Shown one piece after another: positions 17,469 through 25,389 of a DNA stretch of 64,000 nt. The stretch is taken from positions 124,001 to 188,000 of the forward strand of contig NZ_CP083723.1 in assembly GCF_020150815.1 (NCBI RefSeq), in the 5' to 3' direction. The stretch's first letter is position 1. Each line of letters starts with the position of its first letter. The stretch is from Haloprofundus salilacus (GTDB lineage Archaea; Halobacteriota; Halobacteria; Halobacteriales; Haloferacaceae). The position numbers were made by a program, and so were the translations under genes. The notes below the pieces were generated by a model. It did not search any database and had not been told where the DNA came from. It was given only the letters and a program-made list of their open reading frames with translations.

Positions 17469-18106
17469 CGCTGTTGCTCACCGGTTACGAACCATTCGGT
17501 GATGACGACGAAAACCCGACCGAGACGCTCGCCGAGGAACTCGACGGCGAAACGGTGAACGGACACGAAATCGTCGGGCGTGTGCTTCCGGTCGAGTACG
17601 ACGCGGCCGCCGACGAGATGGCGACGCTCGTCGCCGACTACGACCCCGAAATAATCGTCTCGACCGGACTCGCGGCCGGCCGCTCCGGGGTGTCGATCGA
17701 ACGAATCGGCATCAACACTAACGACTGCGGCGGTGTCGCCGACAACGCGGATGCGGAACCGCGGAACGAAGTCATCGACGCCGACGGCGCGGACGCGTAC
17801 TTTTCGACGCTCCCCGTGGTGTCGGTGGTCGAATCGCTCTTGGACGCCGGCATCCCCGCACGCGTCTCGAACACGGCAGGGACGCACCTGTGTAACAACA
17901 TCCTCTACAACACCCGCGCGTTGCTCGAACGAGAGGGACTAGAGACGCCGATGGGATTCGTCCACATGCCGTTGACACCCGAGATGGCCGCCGAGAAGGC
18001 AAGCGAGGGTGAAGCGACGGCGGGCGGTGCGGTGAAAGCGAGTCTTCCGTTCGAACTGCAGAAACGAGCCGTCGAACTGACGTTCGAGACGGCGCTTGAC
18101 AGCTGA
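17465..18106 (+). CDS. pcp: Pyroglutamyl-peptidase I (family C15)
   Basis: 213 residues, close to the usual ~215. The N-terminus LLLTGYEPFGDDDENPT is the family signature. The catalytic triad can be placed: Glu in GVSIERIGIN, Cys in NTAGTHLCNNILY and His in GFVHMPLTPEM. It removes N-terminal pyroglutamate from peptides in the cytoplasm. The start overlaps the M28 peptidase stop (ATGA). Confidence 0.93.
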   Translation: MTLLLTGYEPFGDDDENPTETLAEELDGETVNGHEIVGRVLPVEYDAAADEMATLVADYDPEIIVSTGLAAGRSGVSIERIGINTNDCGGVADNADAEPRNEVIDADGADAYFSTLPVVSVVESLLDAGIPARVSNTAGTHLCNNILYNTRALLEREGLETPMGFVHMPLTPEMAAEKASEGEATAGGAVKASLPFELQKRAVELTFETALDS

Positions 18107-18145
18107 GCCGTCAAACTGATACGTCTCATCCTGTCTGAATTAGCG

Positions 18146-18361
18146 CTACTCGATTCCTCGTTTGCCACGAATTTGGCTGAGTTGCTCATCGAAAACCCTC
18201 AGAACGTGACATAGATTGTGTGCTGAATACAGAGGAATGTATCCATCAATGAGCGCCTGTTTATTTCTCTTTTTGGTCTGCTGAACGGCTGTTAGAAAGA
18301 GCGTGCGTAGTTGTTCCTTCTTGTCAGTCTCGTCCGTAGAGTTGGCAAAGTTTTTATTCAT
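18146..18361 (-). pseudogene. Lysine/asparagine-rich relic ORF, copy C of the dispersed family
   Basis: A 71-codon frame starts MNKNFANSTDETDKKEQLRT and contains LIDGYIPLYSAHNLCHVLRV. Its high Lys/Asn content and AT-rich codons are unlike the halophilic neighbours. The segment DGYIPLYSAHN aligns with relics at 9264, 12600 and 19440. It is either a small intact member of the family or a fragment; I know no function. It lies back to back with the lipoprotein gene at 18381. Confidence 0.4.
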
Positions 18362-18380
18362 AACATGTATCACATTGTGC

Positions 18381-19139
18381 ATGGCCCGCCCTGCCCTCCA
18401 TGCCCTGCTGGCTGTCTGTCTCCTGATTTCAGGGTGTGTGCAGCTTGGCCCCGACCACACGCGCGAGGAGCGCGCAGTGGAGGCCCTCAACAACGCGACG
18501 GACGCCCTGACGGAGACCGAGACGTACCGTTTTGAGTCGGAAATGACCGTTACCGCCACCGCCGATAGTCGCACCGAACGGGTCGACATCGACCTGACCG
18601 GATCCGTCGACGCTGTGGCTCGGGAAATACGCTCGAACGCCACCAGCAACGGCGAGTCGCGACGAATGTTCGTGGTGAATCGGACCGTCTACCAGGAGTG
18701 TGCACACCCGTGGGACGGCTGGGCGGTTGAGGAACATAACGGCGACGCCGAGTGGGTGAACCGGACCCCTGCCGTCCGGCAGTTGTCGCTGCTGGAGTCG
18801 GGGTCGCTGTACTGGAGTGGTACCGAGACTGTCGACGGCGAGCAGGCTGTGATCATCACGGGCGAACCAACCGCCGACGCACTTACTGAGTACCAGGACG
18901 AACAGTCGCAACCGCTATTCGGCGGTCCAAGCGTTGACGACGCTGAACTTCGCGCCTGGCTTGACGCCGACACCGGGCGGCTCCTCAGGACGGAACTCCG
19001 CTTCACAGTGTCGGAAGGGGACAACACGGCGAGGACGACGATGACCACCACGTTCGGCAACTACGGAGAACCTGTCTCGGTCGACCTGCCCGCAGAAGCG
19101 CGAACGAATCAGTACGAACTCGGCTGCCCCGGGGAGTGA
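18381..19139 (+). CDS. Secreted lipoprotein of unknown function
   Basis: About 252 residues. The start MARPALHALLAVCLLISGC is a signal peptide with a lipobox (LISGC), so the protein should be lipid-anchored outside the cell. The mature part begins with a region of the type EALNNATDALTETETYRFES and has several N-x-T sites (NAT, NRT), features of haloarchaeal LolA/LppX-like lipoproteins that may carry hydrophobic ligands. That assignment is tentative. An upstream start at 18303 would place a non-hydrophobic stretch before the signal and is rejected. Confidence 0.8.
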   Translation: MARPALHALLAVCLLISGCVQLGPDHTREERAVEALNNATDALTETETYRFESEMTVTATADSRTERVDIDLTGSVDAVAREIRSNATSNGESRRMFVVNRTVYQECAHPWDGWAVEEHNGDAEWVNRTPAVRQLSLLESGSLYWSGTETVDGEQAVIITGEPTADALTEYQDEQSQPLFGGPSVDDAELRAWLDADTGRLLRTELRFTVSEGDNTARTTMTTTFGNYGEPVSVDLPAEARTNQYELGCPGE

Positions 19140-19578
19140 CGATCCCGGTAGGGCGTCGACTTCCCGTTCCCGAGCATCCTTGTCGGCATCATCAGGCATA
19201 GCCGACCCCTTCGTCGACACCACCCAGCCACGATGACAAATAGCATGAGGTTCCCGGCGGAACTGCCGAGTGCGACGATGTAGCGCTCGAAGTGAACCAA
19301 GACGACGATTGGGAAACGTCACAGTCGAGATGGTCAACAGAATCACCGTTATTGAACGGTCTGCGCTCTCGACAGCTGAGGGGTGGCCCGGTTCGAGATT
19401 CACGCCTTCTGTACGGCACGGTCACACCGAACTACCCAGTATCTGTCCGAAGGCACGTGCTGGATTCAGAGGATGTAGTCATCAATCACGTCTATCACCA
19501 TTCTACGGAGGTACCGCGTATCGGACCACTGTGAAACCCATTCACAATCGTTAAGCGGAGCTTCGAGCAAGTCTGTTC
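19140..19578. repeat. Gap with degenerate relic, copy D of the dispersed family
   Basis: Around 19440-19500 the minus strand reads VIDDYIL, stop, IQHVPSD. At the DNA level it aligns with the LIDGYIPLYSAHN segment of copy C after a two-base deletion. A separate hydrophobic minus-strand stretch (YIVALGSSAGNLMLFVIVAG) at about 19215-19290 looks like a leftover membrane helix. I see no intact gene. Confidence 0.4.
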
Positions 19579-20118
19579 ATGCCTGGGCCAGCCTTTCTTG
19601 TAGGGAGTACTGTATCACTCTGTACGGTCGAAGAGGAGGATATCGCGTTCATCCACGAAACGATCAATTCGCCAGAAATTTGGAAAACGATGGAGCCCTC
19701 CAAACCGTATACGCTAAACGAAATTCGCGCCATCTTCTCTTCGGACTCGGAGCCATCATCTTCAGTTCGCTTCCTCGTCACCGCTGAGACGGAACCTATT
19801 GGATTAGTCGGGTTCTCAGAGATAAACGAGACAGCAGGTGTTGCAGAACCAAGTTGTTGGATACACCCAGACTACTCCGGCGAAGGCTATGGAACCGAGG
19901 CGATCGAACTGCTCATCGAGTATGGGTTCGACCACTGTCGGCTTCATAAATTCGTCGCGGAGGTGATCGGATTCAACGAGCCAGCCCAACATCTCTTGGA
20001 CAAGATCGGTTTCATCGAGGAAGGGAGGCAACGAGACCACGATTTCGTCGATGGAGAATACCACGACTGTCTCTTGTACGGATTACTCGCGACCGAGTGG
20101 CAGCAACAGTGTCGATAA
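19579..20118 (+). CDS. GNAT N-acetyltransferase, RimJ/RimL type
   Basis: 179 residues. The acetyl-CoA-binding motif is CWIHPDYSGEGYGTEAIELL, followed by the family's HKFVAEVIGFNEPAQHLLDKIGF. Proteins of this layout acetylate N-termini of ribosomal proteins or small amines; the acceptor is unknown. AT content is higher than in the neighbours. It is followed by an IS-end-like repeat at 20135. Confidence 0.88.
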   Translation: MPGPAFLVGSTVSLCTVEEEDIAFIHETINSPEIWKTMEPSKPYTLNEIRAIFSSDSEPSSSVRFLVTAETEPIGLVGFSEINETAGVAEPSCWIHPDYSGEGYGTEAIELLIEYGFDHCRLHKFVAEVIGFNEPAQHLLDKIGFIEEGRQRDHDFVDGEYHDCLLYGLLATEWQQQCR

Positions 20119-20134
20119 CGGTCAACGCGCTGGT

Positions 20135-20187
20135 TCTATAGATATACAAGGCGAGTGCCTCAGAGTTTGACCCCCGAGGTGGTTCAC
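20135..20187 (+). repeat. IS-end-like hairpin repeat, copy 1
   Basis: The block AAGGCGAGTGCCTCAGAG to GAGGTGGTTCAC matches 28857-28908 at most positions, including an imperfect stem around a TTGAC loop. It resembles right-end hairpins of haloarchaeal IS200/IS605 elements without a transposase. This is inferred. Confidence 0.45.
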
Positions 20188-20200
20188 TGGTTCTCAGCGC

Positions 20201-22159
20201 TTACGAACTCGGCGTCGGCGCGTCCCGTGAATCCGGTTCGTCCGGCACCTCCGCGACGCTTCCGGTGACGGCTTGCAGGAACGCCAGTGGCGCGGCGGCG
20301 GCCCACGCCTGCGGTTCGCAGGCCTCGCCGTAGGAGACGGGAACCTCGGTCTCCTCGCGCTCGAATCCCGCGAACAGTTCGGGAAGGCGGTCGTTGCCGC
20401 GCGCCTTGGCGGCCGCGACGAGACCCTCCGCGACTCTTCTGGCGGCGCCGACGCGGCCGTAGCGGGCCATTCCGAGGACGACCAGCGAGTTGTCGTGCGG
20501 CCAGACGCTGCCGAGATGATAGCTCTGGGGGTTGTACGCGCCGTGGCTCGACGCGAGTGTCCGGATGCCCCACCCAGTGAACATGTCGTCGGCGACGAGG
20601 CGGTCGACGAGTGCGTCCGCGCGCGCCTCGGGGACGATGCCGCTCCACAAGCAGTGACCCGCGTTCGTCGTCACCGACGCGACCTGCTCCTTCTCGCTGT
20701 CGAGTGCGACGGCATAACAGTCCTCCTCGGGCAGCCAGAACGCGTCGTCGAACGCCCGCTTGAGGGCGGTGGCTTCGCGTTCCAGTTCGGTCGCGCGACT
20801 CTCGTCGCCAGCGTAGCGCGCGAGGTCCGCCCCGCGGCGCTTCGCGTCGTACGCGTACCCCTGCACCTCGGCGACCGCCAGCGGCCCGGTTGGATGCGAC
20901 CCGTCGGGGTGCATGATGCCGTCGCCGCTGTCCTTCCACGCCTGGTGGGTGAGGCTGCCGTCGCCGCCGTCGGTCGGATATTCGAGGAAGCCGTCGCCGT
21001 CTCGGTCGCCGTACTCGTCGAGCCAATCGAGCGCGCGCTCGACGTGCGGGCGCATCTCCTCGGCGAACGCGTCGTCGCCGGTTCGCCGCCACGTCTCGTG
21101 GACGAGAACGACGAACAGCGCCGTCGCGTCGACCGTGCCGTAGTACGGCGAGTGCGGCACCTCGCCGCGGGCGGCGAGTTCGCCGTAGCGGACCTCGTGG
21201 AGAATCTTCCCCGGTTCGGCGTCGCGGAACTCGTCGGCTTCGTCGGCCTGGTGGGCAGCGAGATAGCGACAGGTCCCTTTCGCCAGCGCGGTCGAGAGAC
21301 CGAGCGACTGGTAGGCGGCGATGAGCGAGTCACGGCCGAACGACGTCGCGAACCACGGGACGCCCGCGGCGAGCATTGGGCCGTACTCGGTGTCGAGGCG
21401 GAGTTCCAGCAGGTTCTCGCGGCTTTCTTCGAGTACCGACTCCCAAACCTCGGGGACGTCGTCGAGGACGGTCTCCTTTCGCCACGTCCGCTCACGTTCG
21501 CGGACTTGTTCGCGCGCGGCGCTGACGGCCGCCTCGGGGTCCGAGGCCGGGCCGTCGGTCGTCACCGCGAGCGAGAGCGACTGCGTCTCCTGGGCGTCGA
21601 GTTCGAGTGGAATCGACAGCGTCGCGTTCGCGCGGCCATTTGCGGTGTCGACGCTCAGGTCTGCCTCGCGACTCACGGCGACTGACACCGTCGCGGAGAA
21701 GTCCACGTCCTCGGGGTCATAGGCGAACGTCACGCCGTTTTCGTGCGTCTCGACGGCGATGTCACGCTTGTGGACGGCGTTCCCCTCGAAGCCGCGCACC
21801 TCGAACAGGTCGTCGAACCGGGTTCCGACCGACAGTTCGAGCGTCTCCGACTTCGAGTCGCGCGTGAGGTTCGTGACGCGGACGGACTCGTAGAGGCCGT
21901 CGGTGACGAACTGTCGGCGGCTCAGCTGCAGCGCCCGCGCGCCGCGTTCCAGCGGCGTCGCGAGGTGGACGAGTCGCTCGGCGGGTCGAACGTCGACCAG
22001 TTCGAGCGGTTCGAGCGTCCGTCCGGTCGCGCCGAGTCGGTACCGGTCGAGGCGTCTCGTGTCCCGGTGGTAGAAGCCGTCGTGGCTACGCGTCGGAACG
22101 CCCTCCTCGTCCGTTACGAGAAACGTTGACCCGTGCGCCACCGTGCTGTCAGTCTTCAT
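20201..22159 (-). CDS. Amylo-alpha-1,6-glucosidase / glycogen debranching-type enzyme
   Basis: 652 residues. The N-terminal GDE_N-type domain (STFLVTDEEGVPT, GFYHRDTRRLDRY) is followed by a six-hairpin (alpha/alpha) glucosidase domain with GVPWFATSFGRDSLIAAYQ, GDGDGFLEYPTDGGDGSLTH and SYHLGSVWPHDNSLV. It should hydrolyse alpha-1,6 or related links in glycogen or maltodextrin. No signal peptide is present, so it is cytosolic. It is divergent from a decayed sugar ABC transporter at 22264, which suggests that this was an oligosaccharide uptake and breakdown locus. Confidence 0.9.
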   Translation of the reverse strand: MKTDSTVAHGSTFLVTDEEGVPTRSHDGFYHRDTRRLDRYRLGATGRTLEPLELVDVRPAERLVHLATPLERGARALQLSRRQFVTDGLYESVRVTNLTRDSKSETLELSVGTRFDDLFEVRGFEGNAVHKRDIAVETHENGVTFAYDPEDVDFSATVSVAVSREADLSVDTANGRANATLSIPLELDAQETQSLSLAVTTDGPASDPEAAVSAAREQVRERERTWRKETVLDDVPEVWESVLEESRENLLELRLDTEYGPMLAAGVPWFATSFGRDSLIAAYQSLGLSTALAKGTCRYLAAHQADEADEFRDAEPGKILHEVRYGELAARGEVPHSPYYGTVDATALFVVLVHETWRRTGDDAFAEEMRPHVERALDWLDEYGDRDGDGFLEYPTDGGDGSLTHQAWKDSGDGIMHPDGSHPTGPLAVAEVQGYAYDAKRRGADLARYAGDESRATELEREATALKRAFDDAFWLPEEDCYAVALDSEKEQVASVTTNAGHCLWSGIVPEARADALVDRLVADDMFTGWGIRTLASSHGAYNPQSYHLGSVWPHDNSLVVLGMARYGRVGAARRVAEGLVAAAKARGNDRLPELFAGFEREETEVPVSYGEACEPQAWAAAAPLAFLQAVTGSVAEVPDEPDSRDAPTPSS

Positions 22160-22263
22160 TCGGCGTGGACTCCGGTCGGGAGTCAGTTATACATCCCGGT
22201 CCACACTACCCCAGTAGTGAGAAACCTCGAATGTTTATTAATCGGTGTCCGTATGTGCTGAAC

Positions 22264-22691
22264 ATGGCAAACGATACCACGCGGTCGGACGGGATGACAC
22301 GGCGTCGATTCGTGCGTGCGGCCTCCGCTGCGGGTGCGGCGGGGCTGGTCGCCGGGTGTACGAACGACTCGGGCGGCTCCGGCGGTTCGGGCGGGTCGAA
22401 CGGCTCCAGAAGCGGTGGCTCGGGCGGCGCGCCTTCGGGTGACCTGACGCTGTCCGGGTGAGCCGACGACGACACCGAATCCGAACTCGTCAAGGAACTG
22501 CTCTCGGAGTTCGAATCCGACCACGAGAACATCAGCGTCCAGTACAACGCGGTGCAGTCGGAGTACAAACAGAAGATGAAGACGCAACTCGGCGCGGGCA
22601 ACGCGCCGGACGTCTTCTACCTCGACGGGAGCTACTTCAGTTCCTTCGCCTCCGAGGACGTGCTCTTGGAGATGGATTCGCTCGGAGACGA
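22264..22691 (+). pseudogene. Sugar ABC transporter binding protein, nonsense-mutated and truncated
   Basis: The start has a Tat lipoprotein signal: MTRRRFVRAASAAGAAG then LVAGC, and a Gly/Ser-rich linker. At 22459 a TGA interrupts LTLSG/ADDDTESEL, where relatives have Trp (LSGWADD), so a TGG to TGA change is likely. The same frame then continues as a family 1 solute-binding protein (FESDHENISVQYNAV, GNAPDVFYLDGSYF) for about 75 codons. Near 22690 it ends abruptly, joined out of frame to a permease. About two thirds of the usual length is missing. Confidence 0.85.
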
Positions 22692-23308
22692 CGACCAACA
22701 CCGTCATCTTCGCGGGCGCGGTGACGCTGTTCAACCTCACGTTCGACAGCCTCGCGGGCTACGCGCTCGCGAAGCTCGACTTCTGGGGCCGCGACAAGCT
22801 CTTCTTAGGCTTCATCTCGACGATGATGATTCCAGGGATGGTGACGCTCATACCCGTCTATCTCATCCTCGTCGAACTCGACTGGACGAACACCTACCAG
22901 GGACTCATCGCACCGCTGATAGCCGGACCGTTCGGCATCTTCCTGTTTCGGCAGCACTTCAAGAGCCTCCCGTCGGCGCTCGGCGACGCGGCCAAAATCG
23001 ACGGCTGCAACGAGTTCCAGACGTTCTACAAGGTGTACTTGCCGCTGGCGAAGCCCGCGCTGGCGACGCTCGGCATCTTCACCTTCATGGGCGCGTGGAA
23101 CAACTTCCAGTGGCCGCTCATCATCGCCAACGAGAACGAGATGTACACGCTGCCGATCGCGCTGTTCGCCGTTCGGAACCAGTACTTCGCCGCATGGGGG
23201 CTGATGATGGCCGCCGCGCTCATCATTGTCGCGCCCGTCCTCGTTGCGTTCCTCGCGGCGCAGAACTACTTCATCCGCGGGATGAGCCTCAGCGGGATGA
23301 AGGGATAA
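22691..23308 (+). pseudogene. MalG-type sugar ABC permease, N-terminus deleted
   Basis: From NTVIFAGAVTLFNLTFDSLA onward the frame follows carbohydrate ABC permeases of the MalG class. It includes the EAA loop (LPSALGDAAKIDGCNEFQTF, KVYLPLAKPAL) and ends NYFIRGMSLSGMKG. The first ~80 residues and the whole MalF partner are missing; the upstream DNA belongs to the binding protein in another frame. A deletion inside the operon explains both. GTG 22721 could start a shortened product, but it would lack the first helices. The stop codon abuts an IS-type hairpin end. Confidence 0.82.
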
Positions 23309-23340
23309 CATCCTCCTCGCCGTAAACGGCGAGGTTTCCC
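23309..23340 (+). mobile_element. Solo IS200/IS605-type end hairpin
   Basis: CCTCGCCG-TAAA-CGGCGAGG (23315-23334) forms a perfect 8-bp stem, preceded by ACATCCT and followed by GTTTCC. The same block ends the tnpB element at 59275-59305. No transposase is attached here. It starts directly at the TAA of the permease remnant. Confidence 0.6.
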
Positions 23341-23502
23341 CATCCGCGCGCTCGGGGTCGAACCGGCCATCGTACCTCGCAAAACGGCGCGTGGAAGACT
23401 CCTACTCCATCTACAAACATCACAAATCTGACCTCTACTCGCATGAACAGTCCGAATAGTTATCTCTGATGCTTGCTAACGAGTAGCGTGGTATGAGGTA
23501 CC

Positions 23503-24312
23503 ATGAAACCTGTCGACATTGACTCACCGATTGGTGACATCGCGTATCTCGCACGGTCTGAACATCGTGTCCCAACGCTCGTCGCGCTGACGGAGCGTCC
23601 CTGGAGTCGCTCCGAACTCTGTGAGTTGACCGAAGTGTCTTCGTCAACGATTCGACGAACGTTGCGCCAATTCGAAGACCGTACTTGGGTCCGGAAGGAG
23701 GGATGCCAGTACGTGGCAACACGGCTGGGAGAGGCTATCGCAGACGGGATGGAGGACCTGACTAGCCTTGTCGAAACTGAACGAAAGTTACGTGCCGTCT
23801 GGCACTGGCTTCCAGACGAAGTGACTCAGTTCCCAACCGAGACTTGGTCCGAAATGACTGTCACGCTCCCGGAGCCCGCTTCCCCCTACCGCCCCGTGAA
23901 CCGATTCGAGTCGCTTCTCCAGCAGACGAACGAGGTCCGTTATCTTCGACCCGAGGTTGCCTTGATGGAGCCCTGCTTCGACGCGCTCTTCTCCCTGATT
24001 GATACCGGATTAGACGTGACGTTGATCGACCGACCGAGTTGCCACGCATACTTCTTCGCGACGTACCCCCAGCGCAGCTTAGAGATGGAGAAACGGGACA
24101 ATTTTACCATTCTTGAGCATGACGAACTCCCCCAATGCGGAATTGGCCTCCTTGAAGATCGAGTTACGCTCAGCTGTTACGAACAGGCCAGTGGGTCGGT
24201 CCAGGCATTGATCGAGACCGACGTTCCGGTTATCCGCGAGTGGGCGGAATCGATGTATGCGTCGTTCGAGATCGACGCGCGACCGGTTGCACCCGAAGCC
24301 TACATTGAGTGA
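23503..24312 (+). CDS. FilR1-type winged-helix regulator (second member)
   Basis: 269 residues. An N-terminal HTH (LVALTERPWSRSELCELTEV then SSSTIRRTLRQFEDR) is followed by a FilR1-type effector domain with YRPVNRFESLLQQ and the closing VIREWAESMYASFEIDA. The usual LPYGLAIFD motif is changed to LPQCGIGLLED, and the ligand pocket contains extra cysteines (SCHAYFF, LSCYEQ). It is diverged from the copy at 11561. Neighbours give no obvious target; OsmC follows 206 bases later. Confidence 0.85.
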   Translation: MKPVDIDSPIGDIAYLARSEHRVPTLVALTERPWSRSELCELTEVSSSTIRRTLRQFEDRTWVRKEGCQYVATRLGEAIADGMEDLTSLVETERKLRAVWHWLPDEVTQFPTETWSEMTVTLPEPASPYRPVNRFESLLQQTNEVRYLRPEVALMEPCFDALFSLIDTGLDVTLIDRPSCHAYFFATYPQRSLEMEKRDNFTILEHDELPQCGIGLLEDRVTLSCYEQASGSVQALIETDVPVIREWAESMYASFEIDARPVAPEAYIE

Positions 24313-24518
24313 TCGCGATATCATCCCGTTGCTCGGTGTCTTCCCCTCTACTTTGCAGGACTGACTGGTTGGGCCATCGATTCCTCGGCGGAGTTCGGTG
24401 AGCAACTGTTGACGCGTGGCCAGTAACTGAAACGATGGTAGGACCTGCCGAGACGTCACGAGATAGCTACCTATCCTCAACACTCGTATCGCCTCTCGCC
24501 GGGAGGCAAAACAAAATC

Positions 24519-25124
24519 ATGGCAGAAAGAGAACAAATAAGCCACGGAGTGGACCTGAACAAACTCGGCGAGTTCGCCGAATACGCGGCCGAAAACCCCG
24601 ACGCGGTGCAACTCGGACTCGGGGCCCGCTCGACCTACGAAGGGACGTGCGCGCACAGCTTAGCGACGATGGATTCGTACACGCTCGGCAGCGAGACGAT
24701 TGAGCGCGAGACCCGCGAGTACACGATTCCGTACGGGGGATGGAAGGAGGTGCTGGACGCCGGTGGATGGGTCGGTGCAACCGACCGGATGGAACCGATC
24801 GAGGTCGCGCTCTCCGCGCTCGCCTCGTGCATCAACGTGGGCATCACCATCAACGCCGTCGCCAACGGCGTCGACATCGAGAAACTCCAGACGCGCGTCC
24901 GGACGGACTGCGACCCGAGCGTCCTCTTCGGTCTCGCCGACCTCGACGAAGCCGACGGCGTCTTCGAGAACCTCACCGCCGAAGTAGAGGTCGAAGGCGA
25001 GGACATCGACGAGGAGACGATCGACGAGTGGGCGCGCCGCGCGCCAGTGTTCGCGCTCGTCTCGCTCGCACAGGACATCGATATCGCCGTCGACGCGGCC
25101 ACGGTGGCTCACGCCGACGACTAG
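24519..25124 (+). CDS. OsmC/Ohr-family protein
   Basis: About 201 residues from ATG 24519. The core EPIEVALSALASCINVGITI contains the family's conserved cysteine, and the C-terminal half has the expected two-layer fold pattern (FENLTAEVEVEGEDIDEETI, APVFALVSLAQDIDI). The family reduces organic hydroperoxides or acts in sulfur metabolism. A second conserved cysteine is not obvious, so this is the OsmC-like rather than the classical Ohr branch. It is cytosolic and appears monocistronic. Confidence 0.85.
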   Translation: MAEREQISHGVDLNKLGEFAEYAAENPDAVQLGLGARSTYEGTCAHSLATMDSYTLGSETIERETREYTIPYGGWKEVLDAGGWVGATDRMEPIEVALSALASCINVGITINAVANGVDIEKLQTRVRTDCDPSVLFGLADLDEADGVFENLTAEVEVEGEDIDEETIDEWARRAPVFALVSLAQDIDIAVDAATVAHADD

Positions 25125-25389
25125 AGGTGTACGCACGAACGACGACTCCGCCTGTGTCGCGACGACGGCAGGGTACAAGGGGAGTTCGGGGGTGCACCTC
25201 TTTTCGCCTGTTTCCGCGCTTTACTTCGTTGTCCGAGCGACGGTCAGTCTCGGATTGCGGTCGCAGGCGCGCTGTTGACACCCTCATTCGGTGAATTTCA
25301 TGAGGTTGTGTCGAAGACAGAGCCGTTGTTCAGCGCAGCAGAACTCTCCTCCCGTCAGAGTTTTCCGCCCTTACAACCAGGAAGCGGTA

